Shown one piece after another: positions 14,801 through 28,900 of a DNA stretch of 64,000 nt. How positions within the stretch are numbered: position 1 is the first letter of the stretch; each line of letters begins with the position of its first letter. Under the pieces are notes generated by a model. It did no database searches, had not been told where the DNA came from, and worked only from the letters and a program-made list of their open reading frames with translations. The DNA is from Coriaria nepalensis (Eukaryota > Streptophyta > Magnoliopsida > Cucurbitales > Coriariaceae): contig CP114485.1 of assembly GCA_027186245.1 (NCBI GenBank), positions 6,820,001-6,884,000 of the forward strand, in the 5' to 3' direction. Made by a program: the position numbers and the translations under genes.

Positions 14801-17800
14801 ATTGGCTTGAGCTGACTGAGTGACAAGATTTTACGGTGAAAGAAATTCACAAATATTTTCCCACAAAGATCATAAGCATGTTACGCTCAAAACTCCTGTT
14901 GGAAATGCAAAAATATAATTCGTTCGGATTTCCTTCATATAATTCATTGGCCTGAGGTGACTCTTGACATAATTGTAAGGTGAAAGAAATGCACAAATAT
15001 CCCACAAAGATCATTAGCATGTTGTGCACGAAACTCATGCTTAAAGTGTGAAATAAGAGTTTGTTCAGATTGCCTTCATATGATTCATTGGCTTGAGCTG
15101 ACCATTGACATGATTTTTGGGTGAAGGAAATGTGCAAATACCCGACAAAGATCATTAGCATGTTGCGCACGAAACTCTTGTTTGAAGTGTGAAAATGGAA
15201 TTCGTTCAGATCACCTTTATATGATTCATTTCCTTGAGGTCACTCTTTGACATGATTTTAAGCTGAAACAAATGCACAGTTGTCGCTTATAGATAATCAG
15301 CATGTTTTGGACGAAACTTGTGTTTGAAGTGTGATAATAGAATTTTTTCTGATCGCCTTCATTTAATTCATTGGCTCTAGGTAACTCATTGACACGATTG
15401 TTAGGGGAAACAAATGAACAACTTTCCCCAAAAGATCGATACTAAGTTGTGATTCTTAGGTGAAGATAGAATTCATTTGAATCACATTCATATGATTCAT
15501 TAGCTTGAGGTGACTCACTGACATGATTTTAGATAGAAACAAACGCACAAATATTCCACAAAGATCTTTAGCATGTTTTGCAGAAAACTCATGTTTTAAG
15601 TGCGAATATAGAATTCATTTGGATCGCCTTCATAAGATTGATTGGCTTAAGGTGACTCATTGACTTGCTTTTTGGGTGAAGGAAATGCGCAAATACCCCA
15701 CAAAGATCATTAGCATATTGTGCATGAAACTTGTGTTTGAAGTGCGAAAATAGAATTTGTTCGGATCGCCTTCATATGATTCATTTGGCTTCAGCTGACT
15801 CATTGTCAAGATTTTAAGGTGAAACAATTGCACAACTATCCCTCAAAGATCAGTAGCATGCTCTGTACGAAACTCATGTCTGAAGTGCGAAAATAGAATT
15901 CATTCGACCGGATTCATATGATTCATAGGATTGATGTCACTCATTAACATGATTTTAAAGTGAAACAAATGCACAAATATTCCACAAAGATCATTAGCAT
16001 ATTGTGTACAAAACTCATTTTTTAAGCGCAAATATATAATTCATTCGGATCGCCTTCATCTGATTCATTAGCTTGAAGTGATTCACTGACATGATTTTAA
16101 GGTGACACAAAAGCACAACTATCCTCCAAATATCATTGGCATGTTGTGCATGAAACTCGTGTTAGAAGTCCAAAAATAGAATCCCTTTGGATCGCGCTCA
16201 TATGATTCATTAGCTTGAAGTGACTCACTGACATGATTTTAAGGTTAAACAAAGGCATAACTATCCCACAAAGATTATTAGGAAGTTGCACACGAAACTC
16301 GTGTTTGAAGTGCAAAAATTGAATTTGTTCGGATCGCCTTCATATGATTCATTAGCTTGAGGTGAATCACTGACATAATCTTAGGGTGAAACAAGTACAC
16401 AACTATCCCACAAAGATCATTACCATGTTGTGCACAAAACTCGTGTTTAAAGTATGAAAATAGAATTCTTTCGGATTGCAAACATATGATTCATTAGCTT
16501 GAAATGACTCACTGACATGATTTTTGGGTGAAAGAAATGCACAAATATCCCGCAAAGATCATTATCATGTTGTGCACAAAACTCGTGTTTGAAGTGCAAA
16601 AATGGAATTTGTTCAGAACGCCTTCACATGATTCATGAGCTTGAGGTGACTCACTGACATGATTTTAAGCTGAACAAATACACAACTATCCCACAAAGAT
16701 CATTACCATTTTGTACACAAAACACATGTTTATAGTATGAAAATAGAATTCTTTCGGATCGCCAACATATGATTCATTGGTTTGAGGTGACTGAGTGACA
16801 TGATTTTTGGGTGAAAGAAATGCACAAATATTTTTCCCACAAAGATCATAAGCATGTTCTGCCCGAAACTCATGTTGGAAGTGCAAAAATAGAATTCGTT
16901 CGGATTTCTTTGATATAATTCATTGGCCTGAGGTGACTCTTGACATAATTTTAGTGTGAAAGAAATGCCCAAATATCCCACAAAGATCATTAGCATGTTG
17001 TGCACGAAACTCGTACTTAAAGTGCGAAAAAAGAGTTTGTTCGGATTGCCTTCATATGATTCATTGGCTTGAGCTGACCATTGACATGATTTTTGGGTGA
17101 AGGAAATGTGCAAATACCCGACAAAGATCATTAGCATGTTGTGCGCAAAACTCATGTTTGAAGTGTGAAAATGGAATTCGTTCGAATCGCCTTTACATGA
17201 TTCATTTGCTTGGGGTCACGCTGTGACATGATTTTAAGCTGAAACAAATGCACAATTGTCGCCTATAGATAATCAGCATGTTGTGGACAAAACTCGTGTT
17301 TGAAGTGTGATAATAGAATTTGTTCTGATCGCCTTCATTTAATTCATTAGCTCTAGGTAACTCATTGACATGATTCTTAGGTGAAACAAATGCACAACTT
17401 TCCCCAAAAGATCATTACCAAGTTGTGATTCTTAGGTGAACATAGAATTCATAAGGATCACCTTTATATGATTCATTAGCTTGAGGTGACTCACTCACAT
17501 GATTTTAGGTATAAAAAAATGCACAAATATTCCACAAAGATCATTAGCATGTTGTTGAGAAAACTCATGTTTTAAGTGCAAAAATAGAATTCATTTGAAT
17601 CGCCTTCATATGATTGATTGGCTTAAGGTGACGCATTGACTTGCTTTTTGGGTGAAGAAAATGCGCAAATACCCCACAAAGATCATTAGCATATTGTGCG
17701 CGTAACTCGTGTTTGAAGTGCGAAAATAGAATTTGTTCAAATCGCCTTCATATGATTTATTGGCTTCAGCTGACTCATTGTCATGATTTTAAGGTGAAAC

Positions 17801-19999
17801 AATTGCACAACTATCCCCCAAAGATCAGTAGCATGCTTTGTATGAAACTCGTGTTTGAAGTGTGAAAATAGAATTCGTTCGATTATATTCATATGATTCA
17901 TTGGATTGATGTCACTCATTGACATGATTTTAAAGTGAAACAAATGGACAACTAACCACTAAAGATCATTAGCATATTGTGCACAAACTTCGTGTTTTAA
18001 GGTCAAAAATATAATTCATTCAGATCGACTTCATATGATGCATTAGCTTAAAGTGACTCACGGATATGATTTTATGGTGACACAAAAGCACAACTATCCT
18101 CCAAAGATCATTGGCATGTTGTGCATGAAACTCATGTTAGAAGTGGAAAAATACAATTTCTTTGGATCACATTCATATGATTCATTAGCTTGAGGTGACT
18201 TACTGACATGATTTTAGGGTGAAACGAAGGCACAACTATCCCACAAAGATCATTAGCAAATTGTACACGAAACTCGTGTTTGAAGTGCAAAAATAGAATT
18301 TGTTCAGATCGCCTTTATATGATTCATTAGCTTAAGGTGACTCACTGACATGATTTTAGGGTGAAACAATACACAGCTATCCCACAAAGATCATTAGCAT
18401 ATGTTGTGCATGAAACTCGTGTTTAAGGTATGAAAATAGAATTCTTTCGGATCGCTAACATATGAGTCATTGGCTTAAGGTGACTTAGTAACATGATTTT
18501 AGGGTGAAAGAAATGCACAAATATTCCACAAAGATCGTTAGCATGTTGTGCATGAAACTCATGTTTAAAATGCGAAAAATAGAATTCATCCAGATCGCCT
18601 TCATATGATTCATTGGCTTTTAAGGTGACTCATTGACATGATTTTAGGGTGATATAATTCCACAACTATCCCACAAAGATCATTAGCATGTTGTGCACGA
18701 AACTCATGTTAAAAGTGCAAAAATAGAATTCTTTCGGATGGCTTCATATTATTTATTATCTTAAGCCAACTTATTGACATTATTTTAAAGTGAAACAATT
18801 GCCCAACTATCCCCCAAGGATCATTAGCATGTTGTCCACGAAACATGTGTTTGAAGTGCAAAAATAGAATTCGTTCGGATGGCTTTCATATGATTCATTA
18901 GCTTGAGGATGACTCACTGAAATGATTTTAGGGTGAAACAAATACACATCTATCCCACAAAGATCATTTGCATGTTGTGCAAGAAACTTGTGTTTAAAGT
19001 GTGAAAATAGAATTCGTTCGGGTCGCTTTCATGAATATCATTGGCTTAAGGTGACTTATTGAAATTAGTTTAAGATCAAACATCTGCATAACTAACCCCC
19101 AAAGATTAGTAGCCTACTGTGTACGAAACTCATGTTTGAAGTGCGAAAATAGAATTCGTTTGATCGCCTTCATATGATTCATTGGATTGAAGTCACTCAC
19201 TGACATGATTTTATGTAGAAACAAATGCACAAATATTCTACAAAGATCATTAGCATGTTGTGCACAAAACTCATGTTTTAAGTGTGAAAAAAGAATTCAT
19301 TCGGATCGCCCTCATATGATTCATTAGATTGACGTGACTTATTGACATGATTTTAAGCTTAAAAAAATGCACAACTGCCCTCCAAAGATCATTAGCAAGT
19401 TGTGCACGAAACTCGTGTTGGAAGTGCAAAAATAGAATTCGTTCGGATCGCCTTTATCTAATTCATTGGCCTGAGGTGACTCATTGACATAATACTAGGG
19501 TGATAGAAATGCACAAATATCCCACAAAAATCATTACATGTTGTGCACAAAACTTGTGATTAAAGTGCGAAAAAAGAGTTTGTTCGGATTGCCTTCATAT
19601 GATTCATTGGCTTGAGGTGACCATTGACATGATTTTTGGGTGATGGAAATGCGCAAAAACCCCACAAAGATTATTAGTATGTTGTGCACGAAACTCATAT
19701 TTGAAGTGCGAAAATAGAATTCATTAGGATCACCTTCATATGATTCATTTGCTTGAGGTCCCTCATTAACATGATTTTAAGCTGAAACAAATGCACAGTT
19801 GTCGCCTATAGATAATCATCATGTTACAAACGAAACTCGTGTTTGAAGTGTGAAAATAGAATTTTTTATGATCGCCTTCATTTAATTCTTTGGCTTGAGA
19901 TAACTCATTGACATGATTCTTAGGTGAAACAAATGCACAACTGTCCCCAAAAGATCATTACCAAGTTATGAACAAAACTCGTGTTTGAGGTGCGACAAT

Positions 20000-22900
20000 A
20001 AAATTCTTTTGAATCACCTTGATATCATTCATTGGCTTGAGTATACTCATAGACGTGATTTTAAGGTGAAATAAATGCACAACCGTACACCAAAGATCAT
20101 TAGCATGATGTAAATGAAACTCGTGTATGAAGTGTGAAAATAGAATTCGTTTAAAACCACTTCATATGATTCATTGGCTTAAGGTGACCCATTGACATGA
20201 TTTTAAGGTAAAACAAATACACCATTGTCCCTCAAAAATCATGAGCAAGTTGTGCATGAAACTCATGTTTAAATTACGAAAATAGAATTCCTTCGAATCT
20301 CCTTCATATGATTCATTGGCTTATTAAGGTGACTCATTGACATGATTTTAAAGTGAAACAATTGCACAACTATTCCCCTAAGATCATTAGCATGTTGTGC
20401 ACGAAACACGTGTCTGAAGTGCGAAAATAAAATTCGCTTGAATCAGCTTCATATGATTCATTGGCTTGAGGTGACTCATTGACATGATTTTAAGGTGAAA
20501 CAAATGCACAACTAGTCCCCAAAGATCACTAACAGGTTGTGCACGAAACTCGTGTTTACAGTGTGAAAAAAAAAATTTGTTCGGGTCGCCTTCATATGAT
20601 TCATTGCTTGAGGTGACTTGCTGACATTATTTTTAAGGTGAAACAAATGCACTCATATCCCCAAAAGATCATTAGCATGTTATGCTTGAAACTCATGTTT
20701 GAAGTGCGAAAGTAGAATCCGTTCTAATGTGTTCAAATTGCATTATATGATTCATTTGCTTTAGGTCACTCATTTACATGATCTTAAGGTGAAATAAAAT
20801 GCACAATTGTCTCCCAAAGATCATTAGCATATTGTGCACGAAACTCATGTTTAAAGTGCATAAAAAGAATTCGTTCGAATTTTCCCTCATATGATTAAAT
20901 GGCTTGAGGTGACACATTGACATGATTTTAAGGTGAAACAAATGCACACATAACCCCTAAAAATCATTAGCATGTTATCCATGAAACTCGTGTTTGAAGT
21001 GCAAAAATAAAATTCGTTTGAATCGCCTTCATATGATTCATTGGCTTGAGGTGACTCATAGACATGATTATTAGGTGAAACAAAAGCATACTTGTCGACC
21101 ATAGATCATTAGAATGGTGTGCACGAAACTCATATTTGAAGTGCAAAAATATAATTCATTCTAATCGCCTTCATTTAATACATTGGCTTGAGGTGACTCA
21201 TTGACATGATTGTTTGGTGAAACAAATGCACAACGGTCCCCAAAAGATCATTAGCATGTTGTGCATGAAACTCTTGTTTAAAGTGCGAAAATAGAATTCT
21301 TTCAAATCGCCTTCATATGATTTATTGGCATGAGTTGACTTGCTGACATGATTTTAAGGTGAAACAAATGCACAAATATTCCGGAAGATCATTAGCATGT
21401 TGTGAACGAAATTTGTGTTTGAAATTCAAAAGTAGAATTCGTTTAAATCACCTTCAGATGATTTGTTGGTTTAAGGTGACTTATTGACATGATTTTATGA
21501 TGAAACAAATGCACGCGTACCCCCCTAAGATCATTAGCATGTTATGCATCAGGTGACTAGTGTCTACCAAAGCATAATTGTCAAAAAACAATCTTTACAA
21601 TGTTGTGTACAAAACTCGCATTTCAAGTGCGAAAATAGAATTCGTTTGATTCGCCTTCAGATAATTTATTGCCTTGAGGTGACTTATTGACATGATTTCA
21701 AGGTGATTCAAACGAATCACCTTCATATGATTCATTTTCTTGAGGTGACTCACTTACATGATTTCAAGGTGAAGGAAATGCGCAACTATCGCCCAAAGAT
21801 CATTAGCATGTTGTGAACAAAACTTGTGATCGACGAGGGAAAATAGAATTCATTCGAACCAACTTCATTTGATTCATTGGCTTGAATGAAATGATTTTAA
21901 GATAAAACAAATGCGCACATATCCCCACAATATCATTACCGTGTTGTGAACGAAACTCGTGTGGTGAACAAAACTCGTGCTTGAAGTGAAAGTAGAATTT
22001 GTTCAAATCGCCTTTTTACAATTCATTGGCTTGAGGTGGCTATTGACAACATTTTGAGGTGAATGAAATGCACAACTTTCGTCCAAAGATCCTTAGCATG
22101 TTGTGAACGAAACTCATGCTTGAAGAGGGAAAATATATAATTTGTTCGAATCACCTTCATATGATTCATTCACTTAAGGTAACTCACTGACATGATTTTA
22201 GGTAGAAACAAATGCACAAATATTCCACAATGTTTATTAGCATGTTGTGCACAAAACTCATGTTTTAAGTGCGAAAATAGAATTCATTCGAATCACATTC
22301 ATATGATTCATTGGATTGATGTGACTTACTGACATGATTTTAAGGTGAAACAAATGCACAACTACCATCCAAAGATCATTAGCAAGTTGTGCACGAAACT
22401 TGTGTTGGAAGTGCAAAAATAGAATTCGTTCGGATCGCCTTCATTTGATTCATTTGCCTGACATGACTCCTTGACATGATTTTAAGGTAAAACAAATGCA
22501 CACATATCCCCCAAAGATCATTAACATATTGTGAACAAAACTCATGTTTAAAGTGCGAAAATAGAATTCGTTCGAATCTCTTCATATGATTCATTAAATT
22601 GAGGTGACTCTTTGACATGATTTTAAGATGAAACAAATGCACACAAATCCTCCCAGACCATTAGCATATTATGTACAAAATACATGTTTGAAGTTGGAAA
22701 ATAAAATTTGTTTTAATCGCCTTCATATTATGAATTGGCATGAGGTGACACATTGATATGATTTTTAGGTGAAAAATTGTACAATTAACCCCAAAGATCA
22801 TTACCATGTTCTGAAGGAAACTCATGCTTGAATTGCGAAAATAGAATTTGTTCACCTTCATATGATTCATTGGTTTGAGGTGGCTTATTGACAAGATTTT

Positions 22901-25900
22901 AAGATGAAACAAATCCACACATATCCCCCAAAAATTATTAGCATGTTGTGCACGAAGCTTGTATTTGAAGTGCGAAAATAGAACTAGTTCAATCACCTTT
23001 ATATGATTCATTGGCTTGAGAGGTGACTCATTGAAATGATTTTAAGGTTAAACAAATGCACAACTATCCCCCAAGGATCATTGAAATGTTGTGCATGAAA
23101 CTCGTTTTTGAACTTAAAAAATAGAATTCATTTAAATTGCCATCATATGATTCATTGGCTTGAGTTGCCTCATTGACATGATTTTAAAGTGAAACAAATG
23201 AACACATATTCCCAAAAGACTATTAACATGTTGTGCCCGAAACGCATTTTTGAACTGCGAAAATAGAACTCATTCGAATCACCTTCATGTAATTGATTGG
23301 CATGAGGTGACTCATTGACATTATTATAAGGCGAAAAAAAACCACAACTGTCCACCAAAGATCATTAGCATGTTGTGGACGAAACTCGTGTTTGTAGTGC
23401 AAAAATAGATTTCGTTCAATTCAGCTTCATATAATTCATTGGCTTGAGGTGACTCATTGACATGAGTGTAAGATGAAACAAATGCACAAATGTCCCCTAA
23501 AGATCATAGGCATGTTGCACACAAAACTCATGCTTGAAGTGCAAAAATAGAATTCGTTCGAATCGAATTCATATAATTAATGGGCTTGAAGTGACTCATT
23601 GACATAATTATAAGGTGAAACAAAAGCATAACTGTCCACCAAAGATCATTTGCATGTTGTGTAGGAAACTCATGTTTGAAGTACGAAAACAGACTTTATT
23701 CAATTCACCTTCATATAATTCATTGGTTTAAGATCACCCATTGACATGATTTAAAGATGAAACAAATGCACACATATCTCCCAAAGATCAGTAGCAAGTT
23801 TTGCACGAAACACGTGTTTCAACTGCAAAAATAGAATTCGTTCGAACCGCCCTCATATCCTTCGTTGGCTTGAGGTGACTAATTGACATGATTATTAGGT
23901 AAAACAAATGCACAACAGTCCACCAAATATCATTAGCATGTTGTGCATGGAACTCCTATATCAAGTGCAAAAATAGAATTCATTCGAATCACCTTAATAT
24001 GATTTCATTACCTTGAGGTGACTCATTGACAATATTTTAACATGAAACAAATGCACAACTGTCTCATAAAGATTATTAGCATGTTGTTCACGAAACTCGT
24101 GTATGAAGTGCAAAAATAGAATTCATTAAAATTGCTTTTGTATGATTCATTGGCTTGAGGTGACTCATTGACATAATTATAAGGTGAAACAAAAGAACAA
24201 CTATACACCAAAGATCATTAGCTTGTTCTGCACGAACTCGTATTTGAAGTACAAAAAAAAAATTCGTTCGAATAGCTTTCATATGGTTCAGTAGCTTGAG
24301 GTGACTCGTTGGCATGATTTTTAGATGAAACAAATGCACACATATCCCTCAAAGATTATTAGCATGTTGTGCATGAAACTCATGTTTGAAGTGAGAAAAT
24401 AGAATTCGTTCGAATTTCTCTCTTTTGATTCATTGGCTTGAGATGACTCATTAACATGATTTAAAGGTGAAATAAATGCACACATATCCCCCAAAGATCA
24501 TTAACATGTTGTGCATGAAACGTGTGCTTAAAACTCGTGATTATTTGATTCATTGGTTATAGGTGACTTACTGACATGATTATTGGGTGAACAAAAGCAC
24601 AACTGTCCACCAAAGATCATTAGCATATTGTGCTTGAAACTCGTGTTTCAAATGCGAAAACAGAATTTTTTTTAATCACTCTCATATCATTCATTGCATT
24701 GAGGTGAGTCATTAACATGATTTTAAGGTGAAACAAATGCACAACAATCTTCTTAAGATTATTTTCTTGTCGCGCACGGAACTCGTGTTTGATTTGTGAA
24801 AATAGAATTCATTCGAATTGGCTTCATATGATTCATTGGCTTGAGGTACTCATTGACATGATTATAAGGTGAAATAAAAGACCAACTATCCACCAAAGAT
24901 CATTAGCATGTCGTGCTTGAAACTCATGTTTAAAGTGTGAAAATAGAATTAGTTTGAATCGCCTTCATATGATTCATTTGCCTTGGGGTGACTTATTGAC
25001 ATGAGTATTAAGTCAAATAAAAACAAAATTGTCTACCAATGATTATTAGCATATTGTGCATGAAACTCGTGTTTGAAGTGCGGAAATAAAATTTGTTCGT
25101 ATCGCCTTCATATGATTCAGTCGCTATAGATGACTCATTGACATGATTTTAAGATGAAAGAATTACACACTTACCTCCAAAGATCATTAGCATGTTGTGC
25201 ATGAAACCCATGTTTGAAGTGTAAAAATAGAATTCGTTCGAATCATGATAATATGATTCATTGGCTTAAAGTGACTCCTTGACATGATTTTAAAGTGAAA
25301 CCCATGCACTCATATCCCCCAAAGATCATTACAAAGTTGTGAACGAAACTCGTGTTTGAAGTATGAAAATAGAATTCGTTCGAATCCCTTTCATCTGATT
25401 CTTTGGCTTGAGGTGACACATTGACATGATTTTAAGTTGAAACAAATGCACACATATCCCCCAAAGTTCATTAGCATGTTGTGCATGAAACTCATGTCTT
25501 AAGTGCGAAAATAGAATTCGTCCAATTCACCTTCATATGATTCATTAACTTGAGGTGACTCATTAACATGATTTTAAGATTAAACAAATGCACACGTATC
25601 CTATAAAGATCGTTAGCATGTTATGCATGAAACTTGTCTTTAAAGTTTGAAAGTAAAATTCATTCGAATTTCCTTCATATGATTCATTAGTTGACATGAC
25701 CCATTGACATTATGATAAGGTGAAACAACTGCACAACTGCCAACCAAAGATCATTAACATGTTGTGCATAAAACTTGTGTTTGAACTGCGAAAATAGAAT
25801 GCATTTGAATCGTTGTCTTAGGATTCATTGGCTTGAGGTGACTCATTGACATGATTTTAAGGTGAAACAAATGCACACTATCGCCTGAAGATCATTAGCA

Positions 25901-28900
25901 TGTTATGCATGAAACTCGTGTTTGAAATGCGAAAGTAGAAATCTTTTGAATTGCCTTCATATGATTCATTAGATTGTGGTTACTCATTGACATTATTTTA
26001 GGGTGAAAAAAAAAGCACAACTGTCCACCAAAGATCATTAGCACATTGTGTACAAAACTCGTGTTTGAAGTGAGAAAATAAAATTCGTCCAAATCACCTT
26101 CATATGATTCATTGACTTGAGGTAACTCATTGGCATGATTTTAACATTAAACAAATGCACATGTATCCTACAAAGATCATTATCATGTTATGCATGAAAC
26201 TCGTGTTTAAAGTTCGAAAGTAAAATTCATTCGAATTGCCTTCACATGATTCATTAGATTGTGGTTACTCATTGACATTATTATAAGGTGAAACAAAAGC
26301 ACAACTGTCCACCAAAGATCATTAGCACGTTGTGTATGAAACTCGTGTTTGAAGTGAGAAAATAGAATTCGTCCAAATCACCTTTATATGATTCATTGAC
26401 TTGAGGTGACTCATTGACATGATTTTAACATTAAACAAATGCACATGTATCCTACAAAGATCATTAGCATGTTATGCATGAAACTCGTGTTTAAAAGTTC
26501 GAAACAAATGCATATGACATGATTTTAAGATGAAACAAATGCACACATATCTTCTAAAGATCATTAGCATGTGTTGCACGAAACTCGTGTTTGAACTACG
26601 AAAATAAAATTCTTTTGAATTGCCTTCATATGATTCATTGGCTTGAGGCGACTTATTGAAATGATTTTAAGGTGAAACAATTGCACAACAATCCTCTAAA
26701 GATTATTTTCTTGTTGCACACAAAACTCGTGTTTGATGTGCGAAAATAGAATTCATTCAAATCGGCTTCATATGATTTCTTGGCTTGAGATGACTCATTG
26801 ACATGATTTTAAGATAAAACAAATACACATATATCCCTTAAAGATAATTTGCATGTTCTGTAAGAAACTCATATTTGAAGTGTGAAAACAGAATCCCTTC
26901 AAATCGTCATCATATGATTTATTGACATGATTTTAAAGTGAAATAAATGCATACATATCCCCCAAAGATCATTAACATGTTGTGCACGAAACTCATGTTT
27001 GAGTGCAAAAATAGAATTCATTTAAATCCCCTTCATATGGCTCATTAGCTTGAGGTTACACACTGACATGATTTTAAGATGAAACAAATGCACACATATC
27101 CCCCAAAGATCATTAGCATGTTTTGCACGAAACTCGTGTTTGAACTATGAAAATAGAGTACGTCCGAATCACCTTCATCTGATTTATTTGCTTCACATGA
27201 CTGATTGACATGATTTTAAAATGAAACAAATGCACAACAATCCTTTAAATATTATTTGCATGTTGTGCACAAAACTCGTGTTTGATCTGCAAAAATAAAA
27301 TTCATTCGAATCGGCTTCGTATGATTTATTTGCTTAAGGTGACTTGTTGACATGAATTTAAACTGAAACAAATGCACACAAATCTTCCAAAGATCATTAA
27401 CATGTTATGCATGAAACTCATATTTGAAGTGTGAAAATAGAATTCGTTTGAATCGGCTTCATATGGTTCATTGGCTTAAGGTGACTTATTGACATGATTA
27501 TTAGGTAAAACAAAAGCACTACTGTCCATCAAAGATCATTAGCATGAGTGCACGAAACTCGTGTTTGAAGTGCAAAATTAGAATTCGTTCGAATCGGCTT
27601 CATATGATTCATTAGCTTAAGATGGCTCATTGACATGATTATAAGGTGAAACAAAAGCACAACTATCTACCAAAGATCACTAGCCTGTTGTACACGAAAC
27701 TCGTGTTTGAAGTATGAAAATAAAATTCATTTGTATTGCCTTTATATGATTTATTTCCTTGAGGTTACGCATTGACAGGATTTTAAGATGAAACAAATGC
27801 ACACATATCCCCCAAAGGTCATTAGCATGTTGTGCGTGAAACTCATTTTTTAAGTGAGAAAATAGAATTCCTTCAAATCACCTTCATATGATTCATTGGC
27901 TTGAGGTGACTCATTGACATGATTTTAAGATGAAACAAATGCCCACATATCCCACAAAGATCATTAGCATGTTATGCATGAAACTCGTGTTTGAAGTGTG
28001 AAAGTAAAATTCATCTGTATTGCTTTCATATGATTCATTAGCTTGAGGTGACCAATTGACATTATTATAAAGTCAAACAAAAGCACAATTGTCCACCAAA
28101 GATCATTAGCATGTTTTATATGACACTTGTGTTTGAAGTGCGAAAATAGAATTTGTTCGATTCACCTTCATATAATTCATTTGCTTAAGGTGACTCATTG
28201 ACATGATTTTAAAATGAAACAAATGCACACATATCCTCTGAAAATCATTAGCATGTTTTGCACGAAACTCATGTTTGAGGTGCGATAATAGAATTCATTC
28301 TATTCACTTTCATATGATTTGTTGGCTTGAGCTGACTCATTGACATGATTATTAGGTAAAACAGAAGCATAACTATCCACCAAATATCATTAGCATATTG
28401 TTCATGAAACTCATGTTTCAAGTGCGAAAATATAATTCGTTTGGATCACCTTCATATGATTCATTGGCTTGAAGTGACTCAGTGACATGATTATTAAGTG
28501 AAACAAAAGCACAATTGTGCACCAAAGATCATTAACATGTTGTGTATGAAACTCTTGTTTAAAGTACGAAAATAGAATTTGTTTGAACCCCTTTATATAA
28601 TTCATTGGCTTTAGTTGTCTAATTGACATGATTTTAAGATGAAATAAATGTGCACATATCCCCAAAGATCATTACTATGTTTTCCACGAAACACGTGTTT
28701 GAACTACAAAAATAGAATTCGTTCAAATCGGCTTCATATCATTCATTGGCTTGAGGTGACTCATTGACATGATTATTAGGTAAAACAAAAGCATAACTAT
28801 CCACTGAATATCCTTAGCATGTTGTGCATGAAACTCATGTTTCAAGTGCAAAAATAGAATTCATTTCATTCACCTTCATATAATTCATCGGCTTGAGGTG

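Larger units (their letters stand above)
1..20000. repeat. Satellite subfamily A (left half of the array)
   Basis: Monomers in the left half typically read GTTCGGATCGCC at the EcoRI-side junction. They often have GCACAAATATTCCACAAAGATC in the middle, with TTTTAGGGTGAAA or TTTTGGGTGAAGG before it. Long-range duplications and higher-order structure are concentrated here, so this half was probably homogenised more recently. The right limit is gradual and lies around 19.5-20.2 kb. Confidence 0.7.
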
